This document shows positions 44,921-55,791 of a DNA stretch of 64,000 nucleotides, piece by piece; positions within the stretch are counted from its first letter, which is position 1, and each line of letters starts with the position of its first letter. The stretch lies in assembly GCA_012274445.1 (NCBI GenBank), contig JAAROD010000095.1, positions 62,001-126,000 of the forward strand. Reading direction: 5' to 3'. Under the pieces are notes generated by a model that saw only the letters and a program-made list of their open reading frames with translations, did no database searches and was not told the origin of the DNA. Origin of the DNA: Sclerotiophoma versabilis. Taxonomy: Eukaryota; Ascomycota; Dothideomycetes; Pleosporales; Didymellaceae. Made by a program: the position numbers and the translations under genes.

Positions 44921-46370
44921 ATGGCGAATTGGATTCGCAGAAACCCTCAGGGAGAAGATGATTGCCCTGATCCCACCAATCCAGCTTGCGCAGCGCCTAA
45001 CCAAAGAACAACTCTGGGTGCAACAGCGACCACGGAGGTTTTTCTGGATAGTACTGCAGAAGCGACTCGGGTTCAGTCGGGTGCCAGTTTGGCTACGAAT
45101 GTTGAAGGGTTAGTTGCTACGACCGGTACCAATCTGAATGGTGGTGTTTGGACCAGCTTCTATACTATTACCTCCACGGAGGCACTTCCAACAAGAACTG
45201 CATCCACTGTTCTTGCATCAGCCACAGAAACACCTGTCATTGCACATGCGGAGAGCAAGAGCAGCAGCAACGATGGCGTGAGTAAAGGTGCAGTTGCCGG
45301 TATTGCGATTGGAACGTGCATTGCCGGAGCGGCCATCGCCTTCATTGCCGCCTGGCTCCTGTTCAAAAGGAGAGACAAGAAGTTCGTGCAGAAGACCTGC
45401 CCGTCTGGATACCCCATCTACGCCGACTCGTCGCCAGAGCTCGTTACGCTGCAAAAGAGTGCTGCGGCTGGCAGTCCGTACATTCAAGTTTCACAGACGC
45501 AGATGCGCACCCCGGTTCCGATTCCAGGACGTGTACCCCCTTCGTCAACGGGGGATGCGCTGGCCGGTATTCTTCCTCCAGCTGCAAACGAGCACGATAT
45601 TCAAAACCGCGTTTTGGCGCTGTTCAGGCAGATACATCGGCATGTTGACACATTCTATCGTGACGTACACGCCAGCATCACACCGAGTATGGACTCAGAT
45701 CTGGCATCTTTTGGGAAAGACATCAATATGCTTGAGCTGCTGCAAAACTGTTCAAGCCCGACGGTGGCACTTAAGCACGCCCTTGTAGCCTTTGTGCTAG
45801 GCACTGCGGGACCGAAGAGCGAGGGCTTCGAGCAAACCATATGGCCAGATGAGCTTTCACGTGATGTGCATGTGGAACAAAATTTACTGGGTTCAGGTAT
45901 GTCACCAGTTTCAGCAGGTGCTGCTCAGAAAGACTAATGTGAGTAAAGACTCTAGCCAACTCGCTACCGCACACGCACTCCATCGTCGCCTCACGGTCTA
46001 CCTCTACACCTGTGCAAATGCACTCACACCACAAAACCGTCCCCAGTCCCGCCTCTCCAACCTCTCTGCTTTGTCTTTGACACGTAAAACGTCTTCTTCC
46101 ATCCGTGAAGCTGCGGAGCACTTCTCACTGACTTTCTTTCCCTGGGCAAACCCTGCTTTTGGTGACCAAGAGCGAGAGAGTGATCTAGCGGGGATCATTG
46201 GCGAGGCGCTAGAATGCAGGATTTGGCTGTACGGTCAGACAGGCGAGTGGGGCTTCGAGTGGGAGGTCCCTGGTCGAGGTGCTGTAGTCGTTGCGCCGGC
46301 TTTAATCGTTAGGGAAATAGGAACAGGGCCGAGGAGGGTAGTGCTGGATCAGAGCGTCGTTGGGGTTTAG
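44921..46370 (+). CDS. Single-pass membrane protein with Ser/Thr-rich ectodomain and conserved fungal cytosolic domain
   Basis: Exons 44921-45896 and 45949-46370 give 465 residues. There is no classical signal peptide: the protein starts MANWIRRNPQGEDDCPDPTNP, then a Ser/Thr-rich segment, then a membrane helix (about residues 126-150, GAVAGIAIGTCIAGAAIAFIAAWLLF) and a basic KRRDKK stop. The cytosolic part begins AGILPPAANEHDIQNRVLALFRQI and runs through exon 2 to the end (REAAEHFSLTFFPWANPAF, CRIWLYGQTGEWGFEW). This arrangement is widespread in moulds as an unnamed sensor-like protein, resembling Mid2/SKG6-type topology. Function unknown. The splice junction is GGTTCAG to ACTCTAGC, phase 1. 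Confidence 0.75.
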
Positions 46371-46441
46371 GTCTACCAAGCGCTGCTTTCCCTGCTCTTA
46401 CATCCTGGGCCCTTGAGCTGGCTTGGTAGCTACGCATCGAG
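46371..46441. repeat. Small inverted repeat after membrane-protein gene
   Basis: CTACCAAGC near 46373-46381 is the reverse complement of GCTTGGTAG near 46422-46430, a 9-bp stem with a ~40-base loop. It starts just after the stop codon and could be a 3' untranslated hairpin. It is not a tRNA, since no anticodon or T arm fits. Confidence 0.4.
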
Positions 46442-46673
46442 GGGTAATTCGAACCCTTGGTAACTCTACAACATAAACCCATGGTTCAGCATGGGGCATA
46501 CAAATATCTTCTTCCGATCTCCATAGAAACCTTTCTCATCCAGATTACCCTTATTCTCGGTGTCGCTCTCTTACAAGATCCTGTGTGTTCCCAAATCCTC
46601 AGCACAACTCCCGTTTCCAACCACACTCCACTCGTTCGACAAACGTCCAGCTTCCTCCGGCACCCCACCCATC

Positions 46674-46991
46674 ATGACGCCGGCAGGATTCGCCAGCATC
46701 GCACCTGCCCGCTCTCTCCCCGCCGAGCGCATCGGGACGCGCGCCGCGCAGACCAAACACACCGTCATCCCGGCCCGCAGCACAACCACCATCGACGTTG
46801 CGAACATCGCCAGGGATCGTTCAGAAGTGGTCGAATACCTACACTTCCATATCCCCACCGACTCTACAGAAGTACCAAACAGCTCCACGGCACCCTCGCC
46901 TTCGCACCGATCTCCGAAGGCACTGCCACCCAGGTATATTGGCACAGTCATGGATGCGGCTGAGAAGCGGAGACTCACCCACAAGGCCTAG
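46674..46991 (+). CDS. Small hypothetical protein
   Basis: A 105-codon frame with ATG in good context (CCATCATGACG) and a polar, fairly even composition: Thr/Ala/Arg-rich start, VVEYLHFHIPTDS in the middle and RYIGTVMDAAEKRRLTHKA at the end. No domain or targeting signal is recognised. Its frame continues upstream to an earlier ATG at 46560. It may be a real small gene or chance; no intron is needed. Confidence 0.35.
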   Translation: MTPAGFASIAPARSLPAERIGTRAAQTKHTVIPARSTTTIDVANIARDRSEVVEYLHFHIPTDSTEVPNSSTAPSPSHRSPKALPPRYIGTVMDAAEKRRLTHKA

Positions 46992-47637
46992 TTAGAAGCT
47001 TTACTTCATTCTAACCTGGTGACGCGGAAGAGAGCGGAGACTGATATAGTGGCTCGAGCATATTGGTGGTAGTGAAGTCACGGGCTGAGGTAATCCAGAT
47101 GAGACGTCAGAACTTGGCTAGCCGAGCGATCTCAAAGTTTGCGGTGAGTAGCGAGAGGAGTAATAAAGTCATATACCGGTCTGACAGTTATGGTGTTTGT
47201 TATCCTAGCTGTGTGGATTCCGAGTCTCTCGAGAAGTACACGAGCGCTCAGATTTTTGAAGGGTTTCCAGCATTGTTCCTGTGTTTGAAGTCTGCAGTCT
47301 TTCCAGCGTCGTATGTTGTGGATTTGACATTGTGTGGTGCATGTATGGGACTGCCGATTCGTTGCTGTTGTCGGTACTGATCTGAACAGGTGACATCTCG
47401 ACTCCGAGTTTTCCAATTTTGGAAATCCGAGCTATTGTGTTAAATTCGGAATTTTCCTGTGGTATTTGTTTTCAAGGAGCGACCACGTTGGATTTCTTCT
47501 ACCGACCAATACTACTAACTCAATTTCGACAAACAAATCAACGATACACAATTTCACTTTACATCCACAGCTTGAGTGAGTTGAATCCTCAAGCTAAACA
47601 TCAATGGCCAGTTCATGGCCTTTTTAAACCGTCTCCT
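46992..47637. other. Intergenic, no gene seen
   Basis: About 650 bases ending at the stop of the leftward cation ATPase. It probably includes the 3' untranslated region of that gene. Confidence 0.5.
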
Positions 47638-50600
47638 TTAGACCTTCTCTTTTGTCGACTCTTGTGACATGATAGTCTCGGTAGTGTAGTAACGACCAAA
47701 CACGCGATCCTCAATCTCCAAGTTCTTAGGATCAGTACCGAGCGATCCACGGGCCTTGCGACGGAAATATACACGCTTGCACCACTTCCAGCTCTCAACG
47801 CCAGCAAAGAACAAGCCTGCCTCAATGAACACAATGCCCCACTCCCAGTCGATAGGGGCATGCTTGAACACCACAGTATTGATGACGGGAATGTATATGA
47901 GCGGGAATAACGTTGCAAAGCCGGCAACAATAGCCCAAAAGAGGAATTGGTTCCGCCAGACGTCAACGATCCACTGTGTGAAGTATCGCTTGGATCCTGG
48001 CTGCATGCGGAAGAATGAGCGCCTCATGTCGATCATCTCCCAAGCTAAGAAGAGAGCGAACCATGTCAGACATGCGAATGTTGTAGCGCGTGCGCGGAAC
48101 ACAAGCTCACACGACTCGTTGTAGCCCTCATTGCAGCCATTGCCGAGATTGCCATCGCCGAACCCAAAAACAACAAGTGTGAAGCTGGCAAGGCAGAGCG
48201 CAGTAATCCAGAGTCCATAAACGACCATGTCGATCAAGAATTCCATAGTAAAGATGCCAGTCTTTAGTGACTGCGGTGGACGTTGAAGAATATCGGGTAC
48301 GGCACGTTCAAAGCCAAGTCCCATGTCTGGCATGCCGGATGTAGCCATGATAATCCATACCACCTGTACAGGGGCAAGCGGGAATACAGACAGGCCAGTG
48401 CTGTCTTTGAATGCAAGACCAACGAGGAGAGTGCCGGCCTGCGCGACGTTTTCGGCAAGGACATGGAGAACAAATTTCTGGATGTTGTCGAAGATACGAC
48501 GACCTTCTTCGATAGCGGCGAGAATTGAGGCGAAGTTATCGTCCGTAAGGACAATATCTGATGCTTCCTACAGAAAGGTTAGGAAATTGTTCGACAGTGA
48601 ATGGTACTCGTGCCATACCTTAGCAACATCAGAGCCAGCTTGGCCCATAGCGATACCGACATCAGCACGCTTCAGGGAAGGTGAGTCATTAACACCATCA
48701 CCAGTCATGGCGCAGAAGCGACCTCGGCGGTGGAGAGCTTCGATCATACGAACCTTTGTCGAAGGCGCACAGCGAGCAACCACCAACGGTAAGACTGGGA
48801 GCTCGTCTACTTGCTCATCGCTGAGACTATCAAACTCAGAGGCGGTCATTACCAGACACTTGGCAACATCTTTAGATATGCGCTTCATACGCTCCATGTT
48901 AGGTAGAATGCCAACTTCGATCGCAATAGCTTTTGCCGTCTCGGGATGGTCACCGGTGAGCATGTGTACCTCGATCCCTGCCTCATGGCACTGGCGCACA
49001 GCTGGAGCTGACTCGGGCCGTGGCGGATCGTACAGCCCGATGAGACCGCGGAAGACGAGGTTGCTCTCAACGGAGCCACGCTCCACTTCGGCACCCTTCG
49101 CGACTTCTCCTTCGAACGGCTTACTAGCTAACGCCAACACACGAAGTCCAAGGCTGGCTAGAGCTTCCATGTTGCGCAGTACTTCTTCACAGAACTCGTC
49201 GGTAATGCTTCCAAGATCGTCAGGACCAATGGCAACTGAGGTGCAGCTCTGGATAACTCGCTCTACAGCACCCTTGGTGAACGCGTGTGTTTTGCCGCTG
49301 GAGTGTCGCATGATGACCGACATGCGTTTAACATCCGAGTCGAAAGGCAGCTCCACAAGATCTTCCCACATAGCTGCATCTCCTTTGGTCATGCAAGAGC
49401 GATCGAGTCCGAACCGAGCTGCGAATACTTGGATGGCGATCTCGGTTGGGTCACCATGGGCTTCCCAGTTACCATCGCCTTTCTTCTTCACAGCAGCAAG
49501 ATTTGCTAGCGAAGCAACGTTTAGGAACTCCTCAAGACCCCTGGATGCAGATGGTTGAAGCTTCTCAGAGCTCACAAGCTCGCCACATTCATCACCGCCA
49601 GCCTTCAAATTGATCTTGCTGGGCGAATCTGGGTGAAAGCGAATGTCGCCGATGGTCGGATCTTGTGGTGCAGTAGAGTTTTCGATGGTGTACGTTCCAA
49701 CAGCGGGCATCCAGGCACCGCGAGCTATCATTTCGCCTTGCGTTAGAGTTCCAGTCTTGTCAGAACAAATATCTGTTACGCCTCCAAGAGCCTCTAAAGA
49801 CTTGAGATTCCTGACAACGACATTGCGCTTAACCATACTCTTAGTTCCAGCTGCCATGGTAATCGTGAGGACAACAACCAAGCTGGCTGGTATCATAGAC
49901 AAGCCGGTCGCAACTGCGTAAATGATGACCTCTTGTGTTGCGTTGAAGGTGTTGGCCGCAAGGACGATGATGGCACAAAGAACTGCTATACCAAAGAGTA
50001 GCATAGCCAGCTTCGACAACTTCCTCTGGAGTGGTGTTCCGACATTGAGACCTAGGAAACGACCGATAGCGTCGGTGGTTGTGAGAGTGTAAGCTTCGAG
50101 GTAGCGATGGGGTTTCGCACGTCCGTTAGGTCCGCGCTTTTTGACGGGTCGGACCTTGGATTCTGACTCTCGCAATTGGGAAGCGATGGCACCGATTTCT
50201 GTATAAACGCCAGTCGCAAAGACAACGCCTTTGGCACGACCTTTGGTGACATTAGATGAGCTGTAAGCGACGTTGAGACGATCTCCTGGGCCTGTCTTCT
50301 CTTCAAAAGTAGCTTCTTCGTTCTTGCGGACAGGCAAAGACTCTCCCGTGAGAAGAGCCTCATCTGTCTCGAAGTTGACCGCTTCGAAGACTCTGATATC
50401 TGCTGGTAGAGTGTCACCGGTCTTAATCTCAATAACATCTCCAGGCACGATCTCCGCAGAAGGTATCGTTGACTGCTGTCCGCCACGGATAACACGTGCT
50501 GTGGGAGAGCTCAATGAGCGAAGCGAGTCCATAGTCTTCTCAGCGGACCATTCTTGGAAGAAACCAACTACAATGTTTAGCAGGATAACGAAGGTTACAA

Positions 50601-50910
50601 CTCCACCTTCGATCCAAGACTGAATACCAAAGCTGACAGCCATAGCCAAGATCAAGACCATCGTCATAGCGTTCGCAACTTGAGCAATCAAGATCTTGAC
50701 CGGAGATACACCGGCGGTCTCTCCAAGGTCGTTTGCACCATACTCTTCAAGGCGGCGTTTAGCTTCGGCATCATCGAGTCCAGACCAGGTATCGGTGCTC
50801 AATTCGTCCACAACTTGGGCGAGAGTAAGACTGTGAGGTGGCAGTGACAGTGGCTTATTTGATTGACCACTGACATGGCCCTCATCGGGCGATTTGGCTT
50901 TGTCGCCCAT
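47638..50910 (-). CDS. ENA1: ENA-type (P-type IID) sodium/potassium-exporting ATPase
   Basis: Exons 50910-48619 and 48567-47638, with a 51-bp phase-0 intron, give 1073 residues. The pump exports Na+ or K+ across the plasma membrane at high salt or high pH. Visible motifs: TGES in the actuator domain, the phosphorylated Asp in CSDKTGTLT, the nucleotide-binding KGAVERV, MLTGDHPETAKAIA, and the hinge TGDGVNDSPSLKRADVGIAMG just before the intron. Exon 2 supplies the final membrane helices, starting EASDIVLTDDNFASI. The N-terminal cation-ATPase domain (LTLAQVVDELSTD) fits. The IID assignment rests on overall length and the loop pattern; a calcium-type (IIA) pump is less likely. The symbol is by family, since moulds carry several ENA paralogues. 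Confidence 0.85.
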
Positions 50911-52077
50911 TATGTTAATTCTTGCGGTTTGTTCGTTCGATCTTTGTTCTTGTTCAGATTTCTTCTTATGTTATTCTTCTTCTTATTCTCGTCCCAGTGT
51001 GGACGAATTGAGCAATGTTGTTGGATGTAAATTCCATAGAGGACTTCAGCACAGGTTCTGGGACAGACTCCTCCGTTTTTACGCCGTGATTGGCGATTCG
51101 TGGATAGACAGTGAGTTCGTGAAGTCTGGAGCGCGAGGTGCAGAGAACTGGTGAATTTCAGTGTATTTTGGAGAAATTCAATGTTTGGGGTGCGAGTTTG
51201 CGAGACGAATTCGGAGAAACTTACGAGACTTCGAGCATACAATATATGTTTGGTTCAAACGACACGACCGGAGGCACGTGGACGGTGGAAGCGGGTCCCC
51301 GGCACTCTGCCAAGCCATGTTGCAAACTTTTGCGACTGCTGTCGAATTGATGAGCGTTCGTGATCTTGGCTTTCAAGACGGTAGACTCGGCGTCCGTCTG
51401 GTGCAACCAGAGCTAGTTCATTCGTATAAGGATGGAAGTTTGCTTTTGATAATCTACCGCTTTTAAGGCGCGGGTGCTACCTGTCCTATTACCCACGCGA
51501 AGCTTCAGAACACTCGAGGGGTTGATCTGCATTCTGTAGGGTCCAAAGTGAATTTGTCCAACAGAGCGTGCCAAGATGCCAAGTCAGGTTTGCAGATCGG
51601 TCTCCAAGCAGTGGTCCATGTAGTGCACAGAGACGCGGTTCGGCTCTTTCTGGAGAATACCATCTCTCGAGTTTGCTCGACCACTAAGAGTGTCGGAGTG
51701 ACCACGCACCACCCTAAAGCGGCCTTGCGAAATCGAAATCGCAGCCAACGTCACAACAGGCGTGCGGTTTGCAAAAGCATCCGACGTGGCGAAGCGCGCA
51801 CACCTATCGCTGCTGATTTGCGCACACAATTGAATCGTGATCTACACTTTGTGCAGCGAAATGCTGTGTTATGGGTTTAATGACTGGAACTTCTTGTTGC
51901 GCTGTGGAAAGTAGTGCGACAAGTGGCTCCTCCTTTCGAAGACCGCATAATCTCCGATAGATCCGAGCGTGTTGCGAAACTCCATGAAGCCAGCAATACT
52001 GTACTGATCAACGACTCGGAAAGAGCAACACGAACTGATTTTATTGGAGTAGTTCTGTAAGAAGCGTTACATTATTT
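50911..52077. other. Intergenic, upstream of the ENA-type gene
   Basis: About 1.2 kb. Near its left end it should hold the ATPase promoter. Short frames at 51138-51880 on both strands have no recognisable features and may be old remnants. Confidence 0.45.
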
Positions 52078-52413
52078 CTATACCTTGCACAGTCTTCCAT
52101 TCTGCATCGTTACACCCCCATCTGGCCCTTGGATATCCCACTCGTCGCTTCGAATCGCTGTTGTGGCATAAAAGACCCCACGTGGATCATACTTCTTCTT
52201 GGTGCTTACTAGTCGGGATTAATGCTTGCCATAGAAGAATTCCTTCGAGTTTGGTTCATCAACTGCAGCTTCGTTGAGATAGGAGCCGCCTCCTTTGCTT
52301 GCAGGTGCGAGATCCCCCCATGGGTGTACAAACTCCTCGTGCAAGACGCGGTTGGCTTCCCCAATTATCTCAGCAGAAGCATCAGTAGCGAATTTAGGTG
52401 GAATTTCTTGTAT
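52078..52413 (-). pseudogene. C-terminal remnant of a BBE-type FAD-linked oxidase
   Basis: Reading leftward from 52413, the frame gives IQEIPPKFATDASAEIIGEA, then SYLNEAAVDEPNSKEFFYGK, a TAA, then SRLVSTKKKYDPRGVFYAT, DEWDIQ and NGRLCKV with TAG at 52080-52078. NEA..DEPN..EFFYG and KKKYDP.GVFYA are the berberine-bridge-enzyme C-terminal pattern found in fungal FAD-linked oxidases, often in secondary metabolism. The TAA sits where the family has Tyr, so the frame is broken. Upstream of 52413 the frame meets more stops, and I find neither the FAD-binding domain nor a start. It is a 110-codon relic. Confidence 0.75.
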
Positions 52414-53110
52414 CTATCCTCTTTAGCCTGCAGATGCCTCGAAAGAACAAGGCACTCGTCGTTAGCTTTCTATCAGTCGGTCTCATCGTCACCGCGATCG
52501 CCTCTTATCGACTGTCAGTCTTTGTGAAAGTCTTCAGCGTAGACAATCCGCTGTAAAACGAGTCGCCTTACAACATATGAGCGCCGCCATCGAACATCAA
52601 AGCAAGTCTCGCAGCTATTGCAGCCTGTGGGCCGAGCCTCAAACATATAATTGATCTCGTGATGCCTGTACTTGGAAGCCACCGCACGGAGAACAGGAGT
52701 TCGGCGCCGAAGTGGGATATGATAAGCCCGAATCAGCTACAAGCCGCGAGAAATCATATGGTTGAAACGAACGCAGGTCTGGCTAAGAGCGCATCGGGGA
52801 CCGTCGTTGAGCTTACAGATGCGCTGGATTGCCCAAGCCGCGCAACACTGCAAGAGAAGAAACGGGAGAATAACAGCTTCCACTATGGCTAGCCAGAGAG
52901 AGAGAGCATCATTCGAGAGACCCAGATTGCTATTGTGACTATTCAAGTGCCGATCTGAAATCAATACATGACTTATTTCTTGATTGAGAATCTACGAAAA
53001 CCAACGAAATACTTAGCACACCAAAGGAAACACCGTGACCAGTAATGCGATCGCTAAGTCGCTGAACGAAACCAGACTGAAACGAATCTCCGGTTACTCC
53101 ATCGATAAAT
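52414..53110. other. Intergenic, probable further decay products
   Basis: About 700 bases upstream of the BBE remnant. No protein similarity is visible, though the missing FAD domain of that gene may lie here beyond recognition. Confidence 0.4.
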
Positions 53111-54172
53111 CTACCATGCCAAAATCTCCTTCTGCGGTCCACATGTCAGACCCGCGCAGATGTCCTCGTCCTCGTCTGCCTGATCAGCAGAGCCCATATT
53201 CGCTGGCTTGGAAGGCCAGATTTCCTTTCCAGCTGCCTTCTCTTGCCTGTAATGTTCAGTAATAGCATCGCGTACGATAGTCTGGAAGAATGTAAGTGCA
53301 ATATCGGTGGTTTTCTCCGATTTTGAGGTGCCTGCATATGCGTCGCTGATAGTCTTCCACTCCTCATCTGAACAACCTTTGTGTCGATAGATCTCATAGT
53401 GCTTGGTCGTCTTGTTCGGTGCCTGAGGCAAGAGCTTTTGGATCGCAATAAACTTGGAAGATAATGTTGAGGAAGCATTTGGGAAGTAGAAGACAGTTGT
53501 TGTATTGAAGCCTTTCTTGATCTGTTCGGGTGTCGAGTCAGCGGATCCGTTTTTCCAGTTGAATTTTAGGTCCTCTGTTTTGAGTTCCGAGCCGAATGTG
53601 TAGTCACCCAAGCTGACAGGCGTATGATGATGTTGAGAATCAACATTGCTGAAGTGTTCCTCAAATGGTACCTCAGGAGTCTCTTTGGCATCCAGGTTGA
53701 TCCAAATGAAGCCATTGTTATCGATCTTGGTATGGCAGCGGAAAAGGCTGTTTTGGTCCTTGTCGAGGTTCATCTCTTGGTATCCAGGGGCCTTCGCAAG
53801 CTTTCCATTGAGCGCATAGGACCAGCCATGATATCTACAGGCGAGGATCTTGTTGTTGCCCGCGCCCTCCTTCTCGATGACCGGATATGCGCGATGCCTG
53901 CATACATTATGGAAAGAGTTGATAGCCCCTGTCCTGTCCCGGGTAATGATGATATCGTAGCTCGCAAAGCTGTAACGGAGCCAATCACCAGTCTGAGTGA
54001 GACGTGATTTGTGTGAGATGAAAAGCCACCTCTTGGAGAAGATTGCACGACGCTCGAAGTCATACATTTCCTGGGATGAGTACCATGATGCTGGCAGTGC
54101 ATTCCCCGTACTCTCTCCGGCTTCTGTGGCGCCATTGGCCGAACTGCCAAAGTAGTGTTGAATGCTGCCCAT
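53111..54172 (-). CDS. Rieske [2Fe-2S] oxygenase-like protein lacking the mononuclear iron motif
   Basis: One exon from ATG 54172 gives 353 residues; the longer open frame upstream lacks an ATG. The Rieske cluster ligands are C91-R-H93 and C112-R-Y-H115 (CRHRAYPV; ACRYHGWSY). The fold continues with NGFIWINLD. In fungal choline-monooxygenase/ring-hydroxylating homologues, the segment after FNWK holds an NYxECYHC-type helix that binds the catalytic iron. Here FNWK (residue 207) runs directly into NGSADSTPEQIKKGF and on to FYFPNASSTLSSKF, which normally lies some 40-50 residues further on. The cluster domain is intact but the active-site helix is absent, so oxygenase activity is doubtful. No splice sites explain the gap. 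The C-terminus (EDICAGLTCGPQKEILAW) is normal in look. Confidence 0.75.
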   Translation of the reverse strand: MGSIQHYFGSSANGATEAGESTGNALPASWYSSQEMYDFERRAIFSKRWLFISHKSRLTQTGDWLRYSFASYDIIITRDRTGAINSFHNVCRHRAYPVIEKEGAGNNKILACRYHGWSYALNGKLAKAPGYQEMNLDKDQNSLFRCHTKIDNNGFIWINLDAKETPEVPFEEHFSNVDSQHHHTPVSLGDYTFGSELKTEDLKFNWKNGSADSTPEQIKKGFNTTTVFYFPNASSTLSSKFIAIQKLLPQAPNKTTKHYEIYRHKGCSDEEWKTISDAYAGTSKSEKTTDIALTFFQTIVRDAITEHYRQEKAAGKEIWPSKPANMGSADQADEDEDICAGLTCGPQKEILAW

Positions 54173-54610
54173 TTTTGCGTTAAGTCTATGTTCGTGCAAA
54201 GGAAGCGTGATGAGCTCACTGAGAACTGCAGGTTGATAAATCAACCTTCTGCAGAGGCGTCCTTGAACGCTTTATACATTTTTTGACTATTCCATCATGA
54301 TTTTCGTATCTTTAAACATGTCCTCTGAACCGATCACGCTGACCATGATAGACCAGTGTAGATGGCCCCATGGGGTAGCTGGGAGCGAGAGATACGCTAG
54401 CGAGAAGTTCAGCCCCACCAGTTGTTCAGAGCAGCCATGCATTTCAGCCTCCCAAGGTCGCAAGGATATGCTACGAAAGGCGCACATGGGATTCAAGGAG
54501 GTGGAGTCGATCATGACATTATCCTGGATTTGGAGTGAGTGAGAGCACACAATAACAAACTTCCGTCTATCAACATGAATAGCCTCGCTGAATTATGCAT
54601 GTCAGTCTGA

Positions 54611-54682
54611 CCAATCGCGTCGCCCACAACGTTGACCAATCGCATCGATGCAATAGTTCAACCTCTCATTCTGGCCAATCGC
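54611..54682. promoter_or_regulatory. Three CCAATCGC direct repeats
   Basis: CCAATCGC occurs at 54611-54618, 54636-54643 and 54675-54682, each after GACC-like or GGCC bases. CCAAT is the core site of the fungal HAP/CBC complex. They lie 440-510 bases upstream of the leftward Rieske gene. Function is inference. Confidence 0.5.
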
Positions 54683-55692
54683 ATTCTAGGCATTCAGCTC
54701 TTCCTATCGAAGGCTGGCACATTGACGTGAGTATTGCGGTGCGATAAGGTGAGATGAGAGCTCACCACCTCTGCAATATGCCTCTTCTTGCTGTGAGGAA
54801 AATGAGTGATGTGAGAATAGATGAGATAGGATGAGCTGTTCGCTGCAGGGACGTTGAACCGTGCGCGCCAAGCCGCCGATCACTACTGCAATCAGACAGA
54901 TGTTATCATCACCCTCTCATGATCACTAGGTTTTCAGGTCACGGAAGATGCTTCAGCACCACAAACTTCGACTTCTTGAGGACCCGTCTACGTGGTGCCC
55001 TGTTCACCAACCTCCGATACGGACCCTACAGAGACTCCGCCACTTCCACTCATCTGCAGCACGGCAGAGCGCCAAGCTCTTGTATGCAGGTCTCAACGGC
55101 CAGCCCTGTTCGAATCCTTACTGCCTCCCTGCACCTCAATATGTTCAGGCGGCAGAAACTTTCCGCTGCAAGGGAGAATATACATTCACGTACAATTCAC
55201 CCGACTCGTAATGACAGTTAGAATCGTGTTTGGTTGCTGCACAATGTCGACAGCATTTTTCATGATGAAATCGAATTTTCAGTCCCATCCCAGTCTCAGA
55301 AAGAGAGAATTAAACATAGATCTCGATTTGTTTAGTGTTGGTAGAGCGGTGAAATGCAGCGCAGCACATCCTGGTGAGGCTGCAAATACTGCACCAATTG
55401 ACTCTACCGGCAGTGCGGCCTAAAACCCACCCAGCTGGTCAGGCCGAAGTTTTGTCCTCAGGGAATAGAACGAAGGATCAGATCCATATCTACACGCAAC
55501 TTTTTTTCAGCGTCGAGATTGTCAGCCATTGGCCAGGTATGCACACTCAACGCTACGCTCGAACGCAAAGTATCTTCCGGCACAAGCGCCCAGAACGCCT
55601 CTTTGATGCACCGGCTGGAGGCCGTATCATAGCATGCGTCTTCCCGTCTTCGTGCAAGCTGCATGTAAGATTAAAGTTGAATACATTCAGCT

Positions 55693-55698
55693 TATATA
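55693..55698 (+). promoter_or_regulatory. TATA box of tyrosinase gene
   Basis: TATATA lies 99 bases before the tyrosinase ATG, followed by a pyrimidine-rich stretch that is a usual transcription start zone in moulds. Confidence 0.5.
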
Positions 55699-55791
55699 CC
55701 TTTTTCTCCTGCGCCCTTCAGGTCTTCTCTTTACAGACCCTCCACCCAATTATTTCAACAGAGAGCCAAGTACGCATATCATTTGCAGACA

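Larger units (their letters stand above)
54173..55791. other. Long intergenic region, Rieske gene to tyrosinase gene
   Basis: About 1.6 kb of divergent promoter DNA. It holds three CCAATCGC repeats (54611-54682) and a TATA box before tyrosinase. Short frames at 54919-55423 have no recognisable content. Confidence 0.5.

Noticed and set aside
46371..46460. Possible tRNA near a GGGTTCGAATT-like box
   Set aside because: The box resembles a T arm on the minus strand, but no acceptor stem, anticodon arm or D arm can be drawn around it.
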